A stretch of DNA of 62,103 nucleotides from JAADHX01 sp964569385. Its GTDB lineage: Bacteria; Actinomycetota; Acidimicrobiia; Acidimicrobiales; Poriferisodalaceae. Below the pieces are notes generated by a model. It was not told where the DNA came from. It was given only the letters and a program-made list of their open reading frames with translations, and did no database searches. This document shows, one piece after another, positions 1-8,682 of the stretch (its first letter is position 1; each line of letters starts with the position of its first letter). The DNA is taken from contig CAZMUM010000032.1 of assembly GCA_964569385.1 (NCBI GenBank), forward strand, positions 1 through 62,103. Reading direction: 5' to 3'. The position numbers were made by a program, and so were the translations under genes.

Positions 1-1
1 C

Positions 2-127
2 CAAGACCGCCGTGACCTCGTGTTGATACTGGTCGCGAGCCGATTCATCGGGTTAGTCAAGTTTGGCGATGGAACGGTCCAGTTCTTCGGGGATTCCGAC
101 GCGTCCACGGTTGCACCGCCTAAGTGA
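2..127 (+). CDS. possible 3' end of an unidentified protein, cut by the window edge
   Basis: An open frame enters from the left edge and stops with TGA at 125-127, giving about 41 residues that end in TVAPPK. The tail is hydrophobic then polar and matches no family I recognise. It may be the C-terminus of an upstream gene or a chance open frame. The next 150 bases, up to the HNH gene, show nothing I can call. Confidence 0.25.
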   Translation, partial: QDRRDLVLILVASRFIGLVKFGDGTVQFFGDSDASTVAPPK

Positions 128-281
128 CAATTTGGTTGGGATTGGCCGATTCGGTGACTGAGGGTGGCGAAATGGCTTTGAAGTTGGCCGTCCCACCCCC
201 TAAGCAGACTCGTGCCTACAGCACGACCTGTGCAATCGACTTCCCTGTTGATCAAGAGAGAACTTGCCTTCAGGAGTTGTC

Positions 282-1227
282 ATGTCAATACGTCAGTCAT
301 CTAGCCGGTCGGACCGTAGATGGATTGCTGACGGTTCGCCGTCGGCCGCGCATTGGATCGCGGATCGTCTTGATGTCTGTGCGGCTACAGCGCGTGAGTG
401 GATCCGGGTTGGCCGCGCTCTTAGCGGTCTCGACGCAACCGTGGATGCGTTTGAACAAGGCCGCCTGACGTTCGCGAAGGTGCGGGCCATCACCCGCATC
501 GCGACTCCCGACAACGAGGCCGAGTTGTTGAGGATCGCCGAAACAACCCCACCGTCGTCGATTGCTAAGGCGTTGGCTGTTTGGTCGATTCGAAACGAAC
601 CGTCCGACATTGTTGAGGCCCGCCAGTATGCGTCGCGAAGTGTTCGCTGGCGTAACGAACCAGACGGCACAGTCACCGCCACGATGCGGTTCATGCCACT
701 AGCGGCGGGCACCATCCAAGCCGCCATCGACACCCAAAACGATGCGAACACGACTCAAACGTCAACCCGACGGGACATGGCCAACCGTCACAAACCGCCG
801 AGCCGGCGCACTGCAGGCCTTACTGGACAACGGAACGACCTGTAAACCCGACTATGAGGTGATTGTTCACGTAAGGGGCGACGGCAACACCCTCGACGAC
901 GGCACACCGATCCCAGACGGTCCCGTTGCCAGGCTGTTACCCGATGCGTTCATACGGATGCTGATACATGATGCTGCGAGGCGTCCAGTCAATGTGTCGT
1001 CGAGACGGCGCCACCCCACACCGAAACAGGAGCGGTTTGTGAAAGAACGCGACCGCGCCTGCGTCGACTGCGGCCGAGACGAAATACTCGAATACGACCA
1101 CCTTCCCGCCCACACCATAAGCGGCCACACCCAAACCGACGAACTAGAACTCCGCTGCGGACCCTGCCACACCACCAGACACAAAACGAACCCGCTCACA
1201 ACTACACGCTCAGACAACAAACTCTAA
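282..1227 (+). pseudogene. DUF222 / HNH endonuclease domain protein, broken by a frameshift
   Basis: The first part (ATG at 282, preceded by AGGAG at 272-276) encodes the DUF222 signature: SAAHWIADRLDVCAATARE, then GRLTFAKVRAITRIATPDN. That frame stops at 845. The continuation lies in another frame, overlapping from about 742, and carries GTWPTVTNRRAGALQALL followed by an HNH domain (RACVDCGRD, YDHLPAH, LRCGPCHTTRHK) ending at 1227. Together they make a normal DUF222-HNH protein of about 310 residues with the frame changing around 745-780. Such genes are multicopy and often decayed in actinobacteria and are usually linked to mobile DNA; their role is unclear. A sequencing indel is an alternative to true decay. 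The HNH zinc and histidine residues are intact, so any mutation may be recent. Confidence 0.7.
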
Positions 1228-1351
1228 GCAACAGGCGCCACAGTCAATCGACGACACCGCCGTCGCTCGCTAACGGAAGCGGGCAGCGACGCGCCACTAG
1301 TCCCGTCACTGTGCAGATGCAGAAAGACGAGGAACCGATGCGGAAAGTGGC

Positions 1352-1987
1352 TCAGGCGCACGTGGACTCGCGCAGCTCGCGAAGCACCCTCTCAGGCAAC
1401 TCGATGCACGGCACGTCGGACCGTAAGTAGGTGATAAGCCAGATCCCGTCCAGCTCGTCCACGGTAAGAATCGGTGGCACCATACCTTCCGCGGCGTAGA
1501 TGACGGCGTAATCAGCTGAGGTTGAGGACTCCGACAGGAGAACGACTTTGATGACGGGTGGTGACGCGACAAGAACTCCTGACTCGAGTAGGCCACTCCA
1601 GAAGTTGGCAAGATCAAGCTCTTCGCCGCGAAGACTTATGACGGCTCCCGGTGCGTAGATGCATTCGATGTCTGCCGGACCTGATCCAGACAGCAGCAGC
1701 CGGTCGACGATATTCACTTGCTGCTCGAGCGCCACGACTGAGGGCCTAACTGCGAAGACGTCTGGAGACACACATGGCGAAAAGGCCGCTTGCGGGGGTT
1801 GGTCCGCAACATCATCGCCCGGCGCTCCGGCGCACGCTGACGCCAGGAGTGCGGCCCCCACGAAAACTCCAGACAGCAAGCGGGACCGCGCATCAACGAA
1901 CCCGTCGAGCCGATTTCTAGCGAACCGAATCCGCCACTTCGAAGCACTGAGATCGGTCTGAGTCGTTGGTCGTGTGATGGTAGCCAT
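1352..1987 (-). CDS. predicted lipoprotein of unknown function
   Basis: Encodes 211 residues. After about 35 basic, polar residues comes a hydrophobic stretch (LLSGVFVGAALLASACAG) that ends in a lipobox-like ASAC, so the mature protein probably begins at the Cys and is tethered outside the membrane. The N-region is long for a signal peptide, so the true start may be further in. The rest is mixed alpha/beta with no motif I recognise; it might be a small NTF2- or SnoaL-like fold, but I cannot support that. It is divergent from the hydrolase gene that follows, with 74 bases between the starts. Confidence 0.55.
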   Translation of the reverse strand: MATITRPTTQTDLSASKWRIRFARNRLDGFVDARSRLLSGVFVGAALLASACAGAPGDDVADQPPQAAFSPCVSPDVFAVRPSVVALEQQVNIVDRLLLSGSGPADIECIYAPGAVISLRGEELDLANFWSGLLESGVLVASPPVIKVVLLSESSTSADYAVIYAAEGMVPPILTVDELDGIWLITYLRSDVPCIELPERVLRELRESTCA

Positions 1988-2061
1988 AGCCGGTTCGCGA
2001 CACTAGGTCATCGTGGCCGAAGTAGCCGAGGCTTGGCCAAGGGTGCCAAGATGTGTGATCC

Positions 2062-2925
2062 ATGACTACTGAAGTGATCATCACTGGGACCGGGACTCCA
2101 ATTCCATCGCAGCACCGAGCCGGGCCTGGGGTGGCCGTTCGCTACCGCGACACTGTGGTGCAGTTCGACGCCGGTCGAGGGACTGTGCAGCGCCTGACGG
2201 CAGCGGGCATAGCGCTGTCGGATCTGACCGCAGTCTTTGCGACCCACCATCACAGCGATCATCTCATCGGGATGCAGGACCTGGTTCTGTCTCGTTGGGT
2301 GATGGAGCGCCAGATGGACCTGCCGCCTCTTCCGGTAGTTGTTCCAGACGGACCTGCCGCCAGCTTCGCTCGCCGGATGCTCGATGCTTGGGACGAAGAC
2401 ATTGCGGTCCGTATGGAACATGCCGGGCGGACTCAACCTCCAGAATACGAAGTCATCGCCTTCCCGACCGCGGAGAAACCAACAGAAGTGTGGGCGTCGG
2501 ACGAGGTAAGGGTCCTTGCTTGCCGAGTCAGACACGAACCAGTGCGACCCGCCGTCGGGTTCCGCGTCGAGACACCTGATGGCGTAATCGCTATCAGCGG
2601 CGACACAATTGTGTGCGACGAGGTTGCGGCTTTGGCCCAAGGCGCCGACGTACTCGTTTATGAGGCGATGCGTTTCGAGCTAATCGAGCGCCTGCCGCAG
2701 CAGCGTCACTTCATTCTCGACTACCACGCTGACACCCGCCTTATTGGCCAACAAGCCCAAGAACTCGGCATCGACACGTTGGTACTAACGCATCTGATTC
2801 CCGAACCAACAACTGACCAACAGCGCCAGGGGTTCTTCGATGATGTTCGAGATTCTGGCTTCGAAGGAACTGTCGTAGTGGCTGACGATCTCGATGTGGT
2901 CACCTTGGGAGATGAGAGCCGATGA
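2062..2925 (+). CDS. metallo-beta-lactamase-fold hydrolase, RNase Z-like
   Basis: Encodes 287 residues spanning a whole MBL domain. The N-terminus (VIITGTGTPIPSQHRAGPG) and the zinc motif THHHSDHLIG are typical of the RNase Z / arylsulfatase-like branch, and later metal-ligand positions are seen in ISGDT and THLIP. The family covers tRNA 3' endonucleases and small-molecule phosphodiesterases or esterases. The protein lacks an evident long exosite arm, so tRNA processing is not assured, and I favour a small-molecule hydrolase. Its stop overlaps the ATG of the SHMT-like gene (ATGA at 2922-2925), so the two are probably translationally coupled. Confidence 0.8.
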   Translation: MTTEVIITGTGTPIPSQHRAGPGVAVRYRDTVVQFDAGRGTVQRLTAAGIALSDLTAVFATHHHSDHLIGMQDLVLSRWVMERQMDLPPLPVVVPDGPAASFARRMLDAWDEDIAVRMEHAGRTQPPEYEVIAFPTAEKPTEVWASDEVRVLACRVRHEPVRPAVGFRVETPDGVIAISGDTIVCDEVAALAQGADVLVYEAMRFELIERLPQQRHFILDYHADTRLIGQQAQELGIDTLVLTHLIPEPTTDQQRQGFFDDVRDSGFEGTVVVADDLDVVTLGDESR

Positions 2926-4363
2926 GTTATCAACCGAGCGAGTTGTACTTCCGCGGCACCCTGGCCGACACCGATCCTGAGATCGCCGCGGCGTTGCACG
3001 ACGAGGCCGACCGTCAACGAGACGGAATCGAGCTTATTGCGTCGGAGAACATTGTGAGCGCCGCCACACTCGAAGCTCTCGGCTCGCCGATAGCAAACAA
3101 GACCGTTGAGGGTTACCCAGGGGCCAGATATTACGGCGGAGCCGAGTTTGCTGATCGCATCGAGAACCTTGCCATCAGCCGGGCGAAGGAGCTGTTTGGC
3201 GCGGCCTATGCCAACGTTCAACCCCATTCGGGGTCCCAAGCCAACCTCGCAGTCTTTCTGGCGTTCCTGAAACCGGGCGACACCGTCTTGTCGATGGATC
3301 TTGGGGCGGGCGGGCACCTGAGCCACGGGGCCGGCCCAAACATCTCGGGTAAGTGGATGAACGTGGTCAGCTACGGCGTCGACGATCAGGGTTTTCTTGA
3401 TTATGGCCAGCTTCGAGACATGGCCGTCGAGCACCAACCCAAACTGATCATCGCGGGCGGGTCGGCCTACCCCCGGGGCATCGACTTCGATGTGTTTCGG
3501 CTGGTGGCCGATGAGGTCGGGGCCACTCTGTTGGTCGACATGGCGCATTGGGCTGGCCTAGTAGCAGCGGGCGTGCACCCGAACCCAGTTCCGGTGGCCG
3601 ATGTGGTGACCACAACCACGTACAAGAATCTGAGAGGCGTACGAGGAGGCGTCATTTTGTCCAAACGGCCCGACCTCGCTAGACGGCTGAACTCGGCGGT
3701 GTTTCCTGGGGTCCAAGGATCGGTGATCCTGAACGCCGTAGCCGCCAAGGCTGTGTGTCTTCATGAGGCGATGCAACCCGACTTCGCGGTGTACGGAGGC
3801 GCTGTACTGGACAACGCGAGGTCGTTGGCAACCTCACTTATTGACGGCGGAGTAGATGTGCTGACCGGAGGCACCGACACTCCACTGGTGGTGATCGACC
3901 TAAGGGCCATCGGCATCACTGGTGCCGCGGCCTCCGATGCACTCGAAGCTGCGGGGCTTACGGCCAACAAGAATGGCGTACCGAACGACCCTCAGCCGCC
4001 CCAAGTGACGTCTGGAATCCGTTTTGGAACCTCGGCCGGAACAGCACGCGGGCTTGACACTTCAGATTTCGCGGCCGTTGGTGGCCACATCACCGACGTA
4101 ATTCACGCGCTGGCCCGAGGCAACCAAACCGAGTTAGCTCGGGTCCAAGGGCTTGCGCGTCAAGCCGTAAGCACAATCACTCANNNNNNNNNNNNNNNNN
4201 NNNNNNNNNNNNNNNNNNNNNNNNNNNNNNNNNNNNNNNNNNNNNNNNNNNNNNNNNNNNNNNNNNNNNNNNNNNNNNNNNNNCCGAGTTAGCTCGGGTC
4301 CAAGGGCTTGCGCGTCAAGCCGTAAGCACAATCACTCAGGCCCACCCGATCTATCCGCGATGA
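2922..4363 (+). CDS. glyA: serine hydroxymethyltransferase-like PLP enzyme (spans an assembly gap)
   Basis: A fold-type I PLP enzyme covering the SHMT family end to end: IELIASENIVSAATLEALGS, YPGARYYGGAEFAD, HSGSQANLAVF and LLVDMAHWAGLVAAGVHPNP. SHMT normally interconverts serine and glycine with tetrahydrofolate. The segment around the PLP lysine reads TTTTYKNLRGVRGG, whereas canonical SHMT has TTTTHKTLRGPRGG, and VPVADVV replaces the usual VPHADVV; reaction specificity may therefore differ. The 3' end crosses 100 N with a duplicated 55-bp flank. Collapsing the duplicate gives a clean C-terminus ...AVSTITQAHPIYPR and a TGA at 4361-4363, about 428 residues, a normal SHMT size. The apparent frame change is therefore an assembly artefact. 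It could instead be a dedicated paralogue beside a housekeeping glyA elsewhere. Confidence 0.85.
4129..4338. other. assembly gap (100 N) with identical 55-bp flanks
   Basis: Positions 4184-4283 are N. The 55 bases before the gap (4129-4183) are repeated exactly after it (4284-4338). Removing one copy and the Ns restores the SHMT reading frame to its stop, so the contigs almost certainly overlap here and nothing is missing. This is not a biological repeat. Confidence 0.9.
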
Positions 4364-4403
4364 CAACGAACCCACGAGCGAGAGACTCGAACTACGAGCT
4401 GTG

Positions 4404-5192
4404 CTACGGGTAGACGTCCCAGCCGGCTTCGGAGTATCCGCAAAGTTCCTGCATCCTTTTGGGCAGGGCCTGTAGGGCGGCGAGGCCGGTGGTGATCAGC
4501 TGGTTTTCAATTGGTCGCAGCCAACTCAACAACAGGCCGCAGTAGAACCCGATGCGGATGTCGTCGGTGTTGTTGGCGCCCCCACCGTGTATGACGTTGC
4601 CGCTGTAGAGAAGCGCGCTACCACGGGCCATGACGGCCTTAGTGCACTCGTTTGCTTTGGCCTCTCGACCGGGTTCCCATTTATGGCTCCCTGGCACTAC
4701 GACAGTAGCGCCGTTGTCTTGGGTGAAGTCGGTTAGGGCAACGTTGACGCTTACCAAAATCTCTGGCCTCGGTGCTGGGAAGTGACCCCACGAGTCGCCA
4801 TCTCGGTGAAGCACCTGGGCTGCTTGGCCATGGCCAAGAACCATAAGCTCAGTGGTGCTGATCTTCACGTCATGACAGTGTGGCGATTGGGTCGCATCGC
4901 TTATGGCGTGAAAGAGCGGATGCAAAGCGACGTCTGAAGTTGCTCGAGACAAACCCGGGAGACCGTGCAGGCGTTTGGTTTTGCGTCCGAAGAACTCTGC
5001 CCCAAGCTCGTCGTAGTCGCCTGTGTTGAGCCAATCGACAGCATCGATGTGCGGAGTCATGTCGTCAACGAGGGTGTCGATGACGCTCGGAGGTAAGAAG
5101 TCCTTGACAATGACACCGCCGTCGCGCTCGAACGCCGCGATCACGTCTTCAGCTGTCGCGGCTGACTCGAACACTTCTAACGGTGGCTCCAT
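4404..5192 (-). CDS. phytanoyl-CoA dioxygenase family (PhyH) Fe(II)/2-oxoglutarate oxygenase
   Basis: Encodes 262 residues from an ATG giving MEPPLEVFESAATAEDV; the frame stays open further upstream, but that part runs opposite the start region of pyruvate carboxylase. PhyH landmarks are present: an N-terminal EDVIAAFERDGGVIVKDFL, the metal-binding His and Asp in LHRDGDSWG, a core NGATVVVPGSHKWEPG and the distal His in GNVIHGGG. Enzymes of this family hydroxylate or otherwise oxidise acyl-CoAs, ectoine, mitomycin-type metabolites and others, so the substrate cannot be read from sequence. It is convergent with the SHMT gene and divergent from pyruvate carboxylase, with no close operon partner. 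Confidence 0.8.
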   Translation of the reverse strand: MEPPLEVFESAATAEDVIAAFERDGGVIVKDFLPPSVIDTLVDDMTPHIDAVDWLNTGDYDELGAEFFGRKTKRLHGLPGLSRATSDVALHPLFHAISDATQSPHCHDVKISTTELMVLGHGQAAQVLHRDGDSWGHFPAPRPEILVSVNVALTDFTQDNGATVVVPGSHKWEPGREAKANECTKAVMARGSALLYSGNVIHGGGANNTDDIRIGFYCGLLLSWLRPIENQLITTGLAALQALPKRMQELCGYSEAGWDVYP

Positions 5193-5307
5193 AGGGGCGA
5201 GCCTAGGCGAGGGATCAGACCAGTTTGAGTCCCTGAAGGTGGTTGGAAGCCAGGTCGCACCTGTGCGGCTACGTTGTCTGCATCGGCACGAGAGGAACGG
5301 CATCGAA

Positions 5308-8300
5308 GTGAGCGTCTCGAAACTACTGGTAGCCAACCGCGGCGAAATTGCCGTCCGAGCGTTCCGCGCCGCCACCGAACTCGACATCGTAACGGTCGCG
5401 GTCTACACGTACGAAGACCAACGATCGTTGCATCGTCAGAAGGCCGATGAGTCGTACCAGATCGGCGAGGTCGGCCATCCCTTGCGGGCCTACCTCGATC
5501 CGGAGCTGATTGTTCGTACCGCTGTTGAGGCAGGCGCAGACGCGATCTACCCTGGTTATGGGTTCATGTCGGAAAGCCCCGACTTGGCTGAGGCGTGTGA
5601 GCAAGCCGGGTTGGTGTTTGTTGGGCCGAGCTCGTCGGTGCTCACTCTCGCCGGCAACAAAATGAGGGCCAGGCAGAGTGCAGCCGACGCCGGGTTACCT
5701 GTGCTCGACCAGTCGGGCGCAATCGAATCGGTAGCGGCGCTTGAAGTAGCTGCGGCCGAGCTCGGTTTTCCGCTGTTCGTCAAGGCTGCTTCTGGCGGTG
5801 GTGGTCGAGGGTTGCGACTGGTGAGCGAACCAGCCCGACTAGTCGAGGCTTATGGCTCAGCTGTTCGCGAGGCCGAAAGTGCTTTTGGCGACCCCACCGT
5901 TTTCCTCGAACAGGCCGTTACCGATCCTCGCCATATCGAGGTGCAGATACTTGGCGACGCAGTCGGAGAAATTGTCCATCTGTTCGAGCGCGACTGCTCG
6001 ATCCAGAGGCGTCATCAGAAGGTGATCGAGATTGCACCGGCACCTGGCCTCGACCCCGAGATCCGCGATGCGATGTGCGCTGACGCCGTCGCGTACGCGC
6101 GGGCGCTTGGTTACGAAAATGCCGGTACGGTCGAGTTTCTTCTCGACCCTGATGGGCGTTATGTGTTCATTGAGATGAACCCCCGTATTCAGGTCGAGCA
6201 CACCGTTACCGAAGAAACAACCGACGTCGATCTCGTCCAGTCGCAGCTTCGCATTGCTGGCGGCGAAACACTCGAAGAGTTGGGGTTGATCCAAGATCGA
6301 ATCACCCAGCGCGGGACAGCTCTGCAATGCCGAATCACCACTGAGGATCCAGCCAACGATTTCCGCCCAGATTCGGGCCGAATTGTGGCCTATCGAACAC
6401 CGGGCGGCGCCGGCATTCGCCTCGATGGTGGTGTGGGTTACTTGGGTGCTGACATTTCGCCATACTTCGACTCCTTGCTCGTGAAGCTCACTTGTCGTGG
6501 CGCCACCTTCGAACAGGCGTCGCGTCGCGCACTACGGGCGTTGTCTGAGTTCAGGGTTCGGGGAGTGAACACAAACATCGCTTTTGTGCAGGCAGTGCTT
6601 CAGAACGACGAGTTTGTGGCCGGTGGTGTCACAACTTCATTCATTGACCGTCACCCCGAGCTGCTCCAGGCGTCGACCGGATCGGATCGGGCCACGAGGC
6701 TGTTGTCGTATCTGGGGGATGTAACGGTAAATCGACCTCATGGGCAAAGCCCGACGCCGATCGATCCGACAACGAAGCTTCCGACGCTCGCCAACGAAGC
6801 TTCGGCAGGTTCAAAACAACGCCTCGACGAGCTTGGACCGGAAAAGTTTGCGGCCTGGCTTCGCAGCGATAACGCGGTTCACGTCACCGACACCACGCTT
6901 CGCGATGCTCACCAGTCGATTCTTGCCACCAGGGTCAGAACCACCGACCTACAGCACGGCGCCAGAGCTGCTTCGAGGTTGCTTCCGAACTTGCTCAGCC
7001 TCGAATGTTGGGGCGGTGCAACCTATGACGTTGCGTTGAGGTTCCTGCACGAAGATCCGTGGGATCGATTGGCCCTCATACGCGAGGCCGCTCCCAACTT
7101 GTGTTTGCAAATGTTGCTTCGGGGCCGCAACGTCCTTGGCTACACGGCGTACCCAGACTCGGTGGTGGTGGCGTTCGTCGAAGAGGCGGCGGCCACAGGA
7201 ATTGACATCTTCCGAATCTTCGATGCGTTCAACGAAATCGAACAAATGCGGCCCGCGATCGAAGCCACGCTGCGGGCTGGTGCCGTCGCTGAGGGCACGA
7301 TCTGCTATACGGGCAACCTCTCGGACCCAGCAGAGTCGTTGTACACACTCGACTACTACCTCGGAATCGCTGAGCAATTGGTCGATGCTGGCGTTCATAT
7401 TCTGTGTGTCAAAGACATGGCCGGGCTCCTGCGAGCCCCGGCCGCGCGCACTCTTGTAGCAGCGCTCCGTGAACGCTTCGACACTCCTGTCCATCTCCAC
7501 ACTCACGACACGGCTGGCGGGCAGCTTGCTACCTATCTTGCCGCGATCGATGCCGGAGTCGATGCGGTCGATGGCGCATCGGCCCCATTGTCGGGGATGA
7601 CGAGCCAGCCGTCTATGTCGGCGATAGTGGCCGCGACCGATCACAGCCAACGCACAACCGGTCTCTCGTTGGCGGCCTTGGCCGATATCGAGCCATACTG
7701 GGAGTCGGTTCGGACGCTGTATGGGCCCTTCGAAGCTGGGCTGTCGGCACCAACGGGTTCGGTCTATCGCCACGAAATTCCCGGGGGCCAGCTGTCGAAC
7801 TTGCGCCAACAGGCGATTGCCCTTGGGCTTGGCGACCGGTTCGAACAGATCGAGCTGTTGTACGCCGAATGCGATGACCTCCTCGGCAACCTCATCAAGG
7901 TCACACCAAGTTCGAAAGTTGTTGGCGACCTCGCATTGCACCTGATTGGAACTGGTACGTCAATAGCGCAGCTTCACGATGATCCCTCCTCGATTGACTT
8001 GCCCGACAGCGTCATCGGATTCTTGCACGGCGAACTTGGCACTCCGACGGCAGGATTCCCCGAACCATTCCGCGCTTTGGCCCTAGCCGGGCGCAGGCCA
8101 AAGGCCGAGCCGCCTTCGTTGTCGGTCGAGCAGCTGGCCAGGCTAGACACCGATCGGCGGTCGGCCCTCAACCACCTGCTGTTACCAATGCCAGCCGCCG
8201 CGTTCGATCAACATAGTGAGACCTATGGTGATGTGTCGGTATTGCCGACCCGGCTGTTCTGGTATGGGCTTGAGCCTGGGGCTGACGATGAACCTGTCGA

Positions 8301-8682
8301 TTTGGAACGCGGTGTGCGATTGCTTGTCGGTCTGGAGGCCATCGGCGACCCCGATAGTCGCGGCCTGCGAACGGTTCTGTTCAGGCTCAACGGTCAGATT
8401 CGGCCGCTGTTGGTGCGCGACGACTCGATTGAGTCTGGCGTGGTTAGTGCCGAGAAGGCCGACCCAGATGCGGTCGGTCATGTTGCGGCGCCGTTTAACG
8501 GAGTGGTGTCTCTGCGAGTAGAGGTCGGCGACGAGGTGGCGGCCGGCGGTCAGGTTGCGGCCATCGAGGCCATGAAGATGGAGTCGACAATTTCTGCGCC
8601 AGTTTCGGGCATAGTCGAGCGTTTGGCCGTCGCAAACGTCGGTTCTGTAGATGGCGGCGACCTGCTCTTGGTGATTAGCTGA
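5308..8682 (+). CDS. pyc: pyruvate carboxylase
   Basis: Encodes 1124 residues in the order expected for single-chain pyruvate carboxylase: a biotin carboxylase half starting SKLLVANRGEIAVRAFRA with the ATP-grasp loop ASGGGGRGLRLV and IEMNPRIQVEHTVTE; a carboxyltransferase TIM barrel from about residue 520 (HVTDTTLRDAHQSILATR, LEPYW, HTHDTAGGQL); and a C-terminal biotinyl domain with EAMKMES, biotin lysine about K1090. It makes oxaloacetate from pyruvate, bicarbonate and ATP (anaplerosis). The start is GTG 5308, giving VSVSKLLVANRGE, with AGAGGA at 5291-5296; an upstream ATG at 5023 adds only antisense-like sequence. Its end overlaps the convergent glutamine-synthetase-like gene by 8 bases. 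The nearby meta-cleavage cluster would supply pyruvate, but co-regulation is not shown. Confidence 0.95.
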   Translation: MSVSKLLVANRGEIAVRAFRAATELDIVTVAVYTYEDQRSLHRQKADESYQIGEVGHPLRAYLDPELIVRTAVEAGADAIYPGYGFMSESPDLAEACEQAGLVFVGPSSSVLTLAGNKMRARQSAADAGLPVLDQSGAIESVAALEVAAAELGFPLFVKAASGGGGRGLRLVSEPARLVEAYGSAVREAESAFGDPTVFLEQAVTDPRHIEVQILGDAVGEIVHLFERDCSIQRRHQKVIEIAPAPGLDPEIRDAMCADAVAYARALGYENAGTVEFLLDPDGRYVFIEMNPRIQVEHTVTEETTDVDLVQSQLRIAGGETLEELGLIQDRITQRGTALQCRITTEDPANDFRPDSGRIVAYRTPGGAGIRLDGGVGYLGADISPYFDSLLVKLTCRGATFEQASRRALRALSEFRVRGVNTNIAFVQAVLQNDEFVAGGVTTSFIDRHPELLQASTGSDRATRLLSYLGDVTVNRPHGQSPTPIDPTTKLPTLANEASAGSKQRLDELGPEKFAAWLRSDNAVHVTDTTLRDAHQSILATRVRTTDLQHGARAASRLLPNLLSLECWGGATYDVALRFLHEDPWDRLALIREAAPNLCLQMLLRGRNVLGYTAYPDSVVVAFVEEAAATGIDIFRIFDAFNEIEQMRPAIEATLRAGAVAEGTICYTGNLSDPAESLYTLDYYLGIAEQLVDAGVHILCVKDMAGLLRAPAARTLVAALRERFDTPVHLHTHDTAGGQLATYLAAIDAGVDAVDGASAPLSGMTSQPSMSAIVAATDHSQRTTGLSLAALADIEPYWESVRTLYGPFEAGLSAPTGSVYRHEIPGGQLSNLRQQAIALGLGDRFEQIELLYAECDDLLGNLIKVTPSSKVVGDLALHLIGTGTSIAQLHDDPSSIDLPDSVIGFLHGELGTPTAGFPEPFRALALAGRRPKAEPPSLSVEQLARLDTDRRSALNHLLLPMPAAAFDQHSETYGDVSVLPTRLFWYGLEPGADDEPVDLERGVRLLVGLEAIGDPDSRGLRTVLFRLNGQIRPLLVRDDSIESGVVSAEKADPDAVGHVAAPFNGVVSLRVEVGDEVAAGGQVAAIEAMKMESTISAPVSGIVERLAVANVGSVDGGDLLLVIS

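Noticed and set aside
4184..4363. Frameshifted or truncated SHMT pseudogene
   Set aside because: Collapsing the duplicated 55-bp ends restores a full reading frame with a proper stop, so the break is an assembly artefact.
5023..5307. Upstream extension of the pyruvate carboxylase reading frame
   Set aside because: The extra 95 codons run antisense to the PhyH gene, are low in family-like sequence, and GTG 5308 with AGAGGA gives the expected N-terminus.
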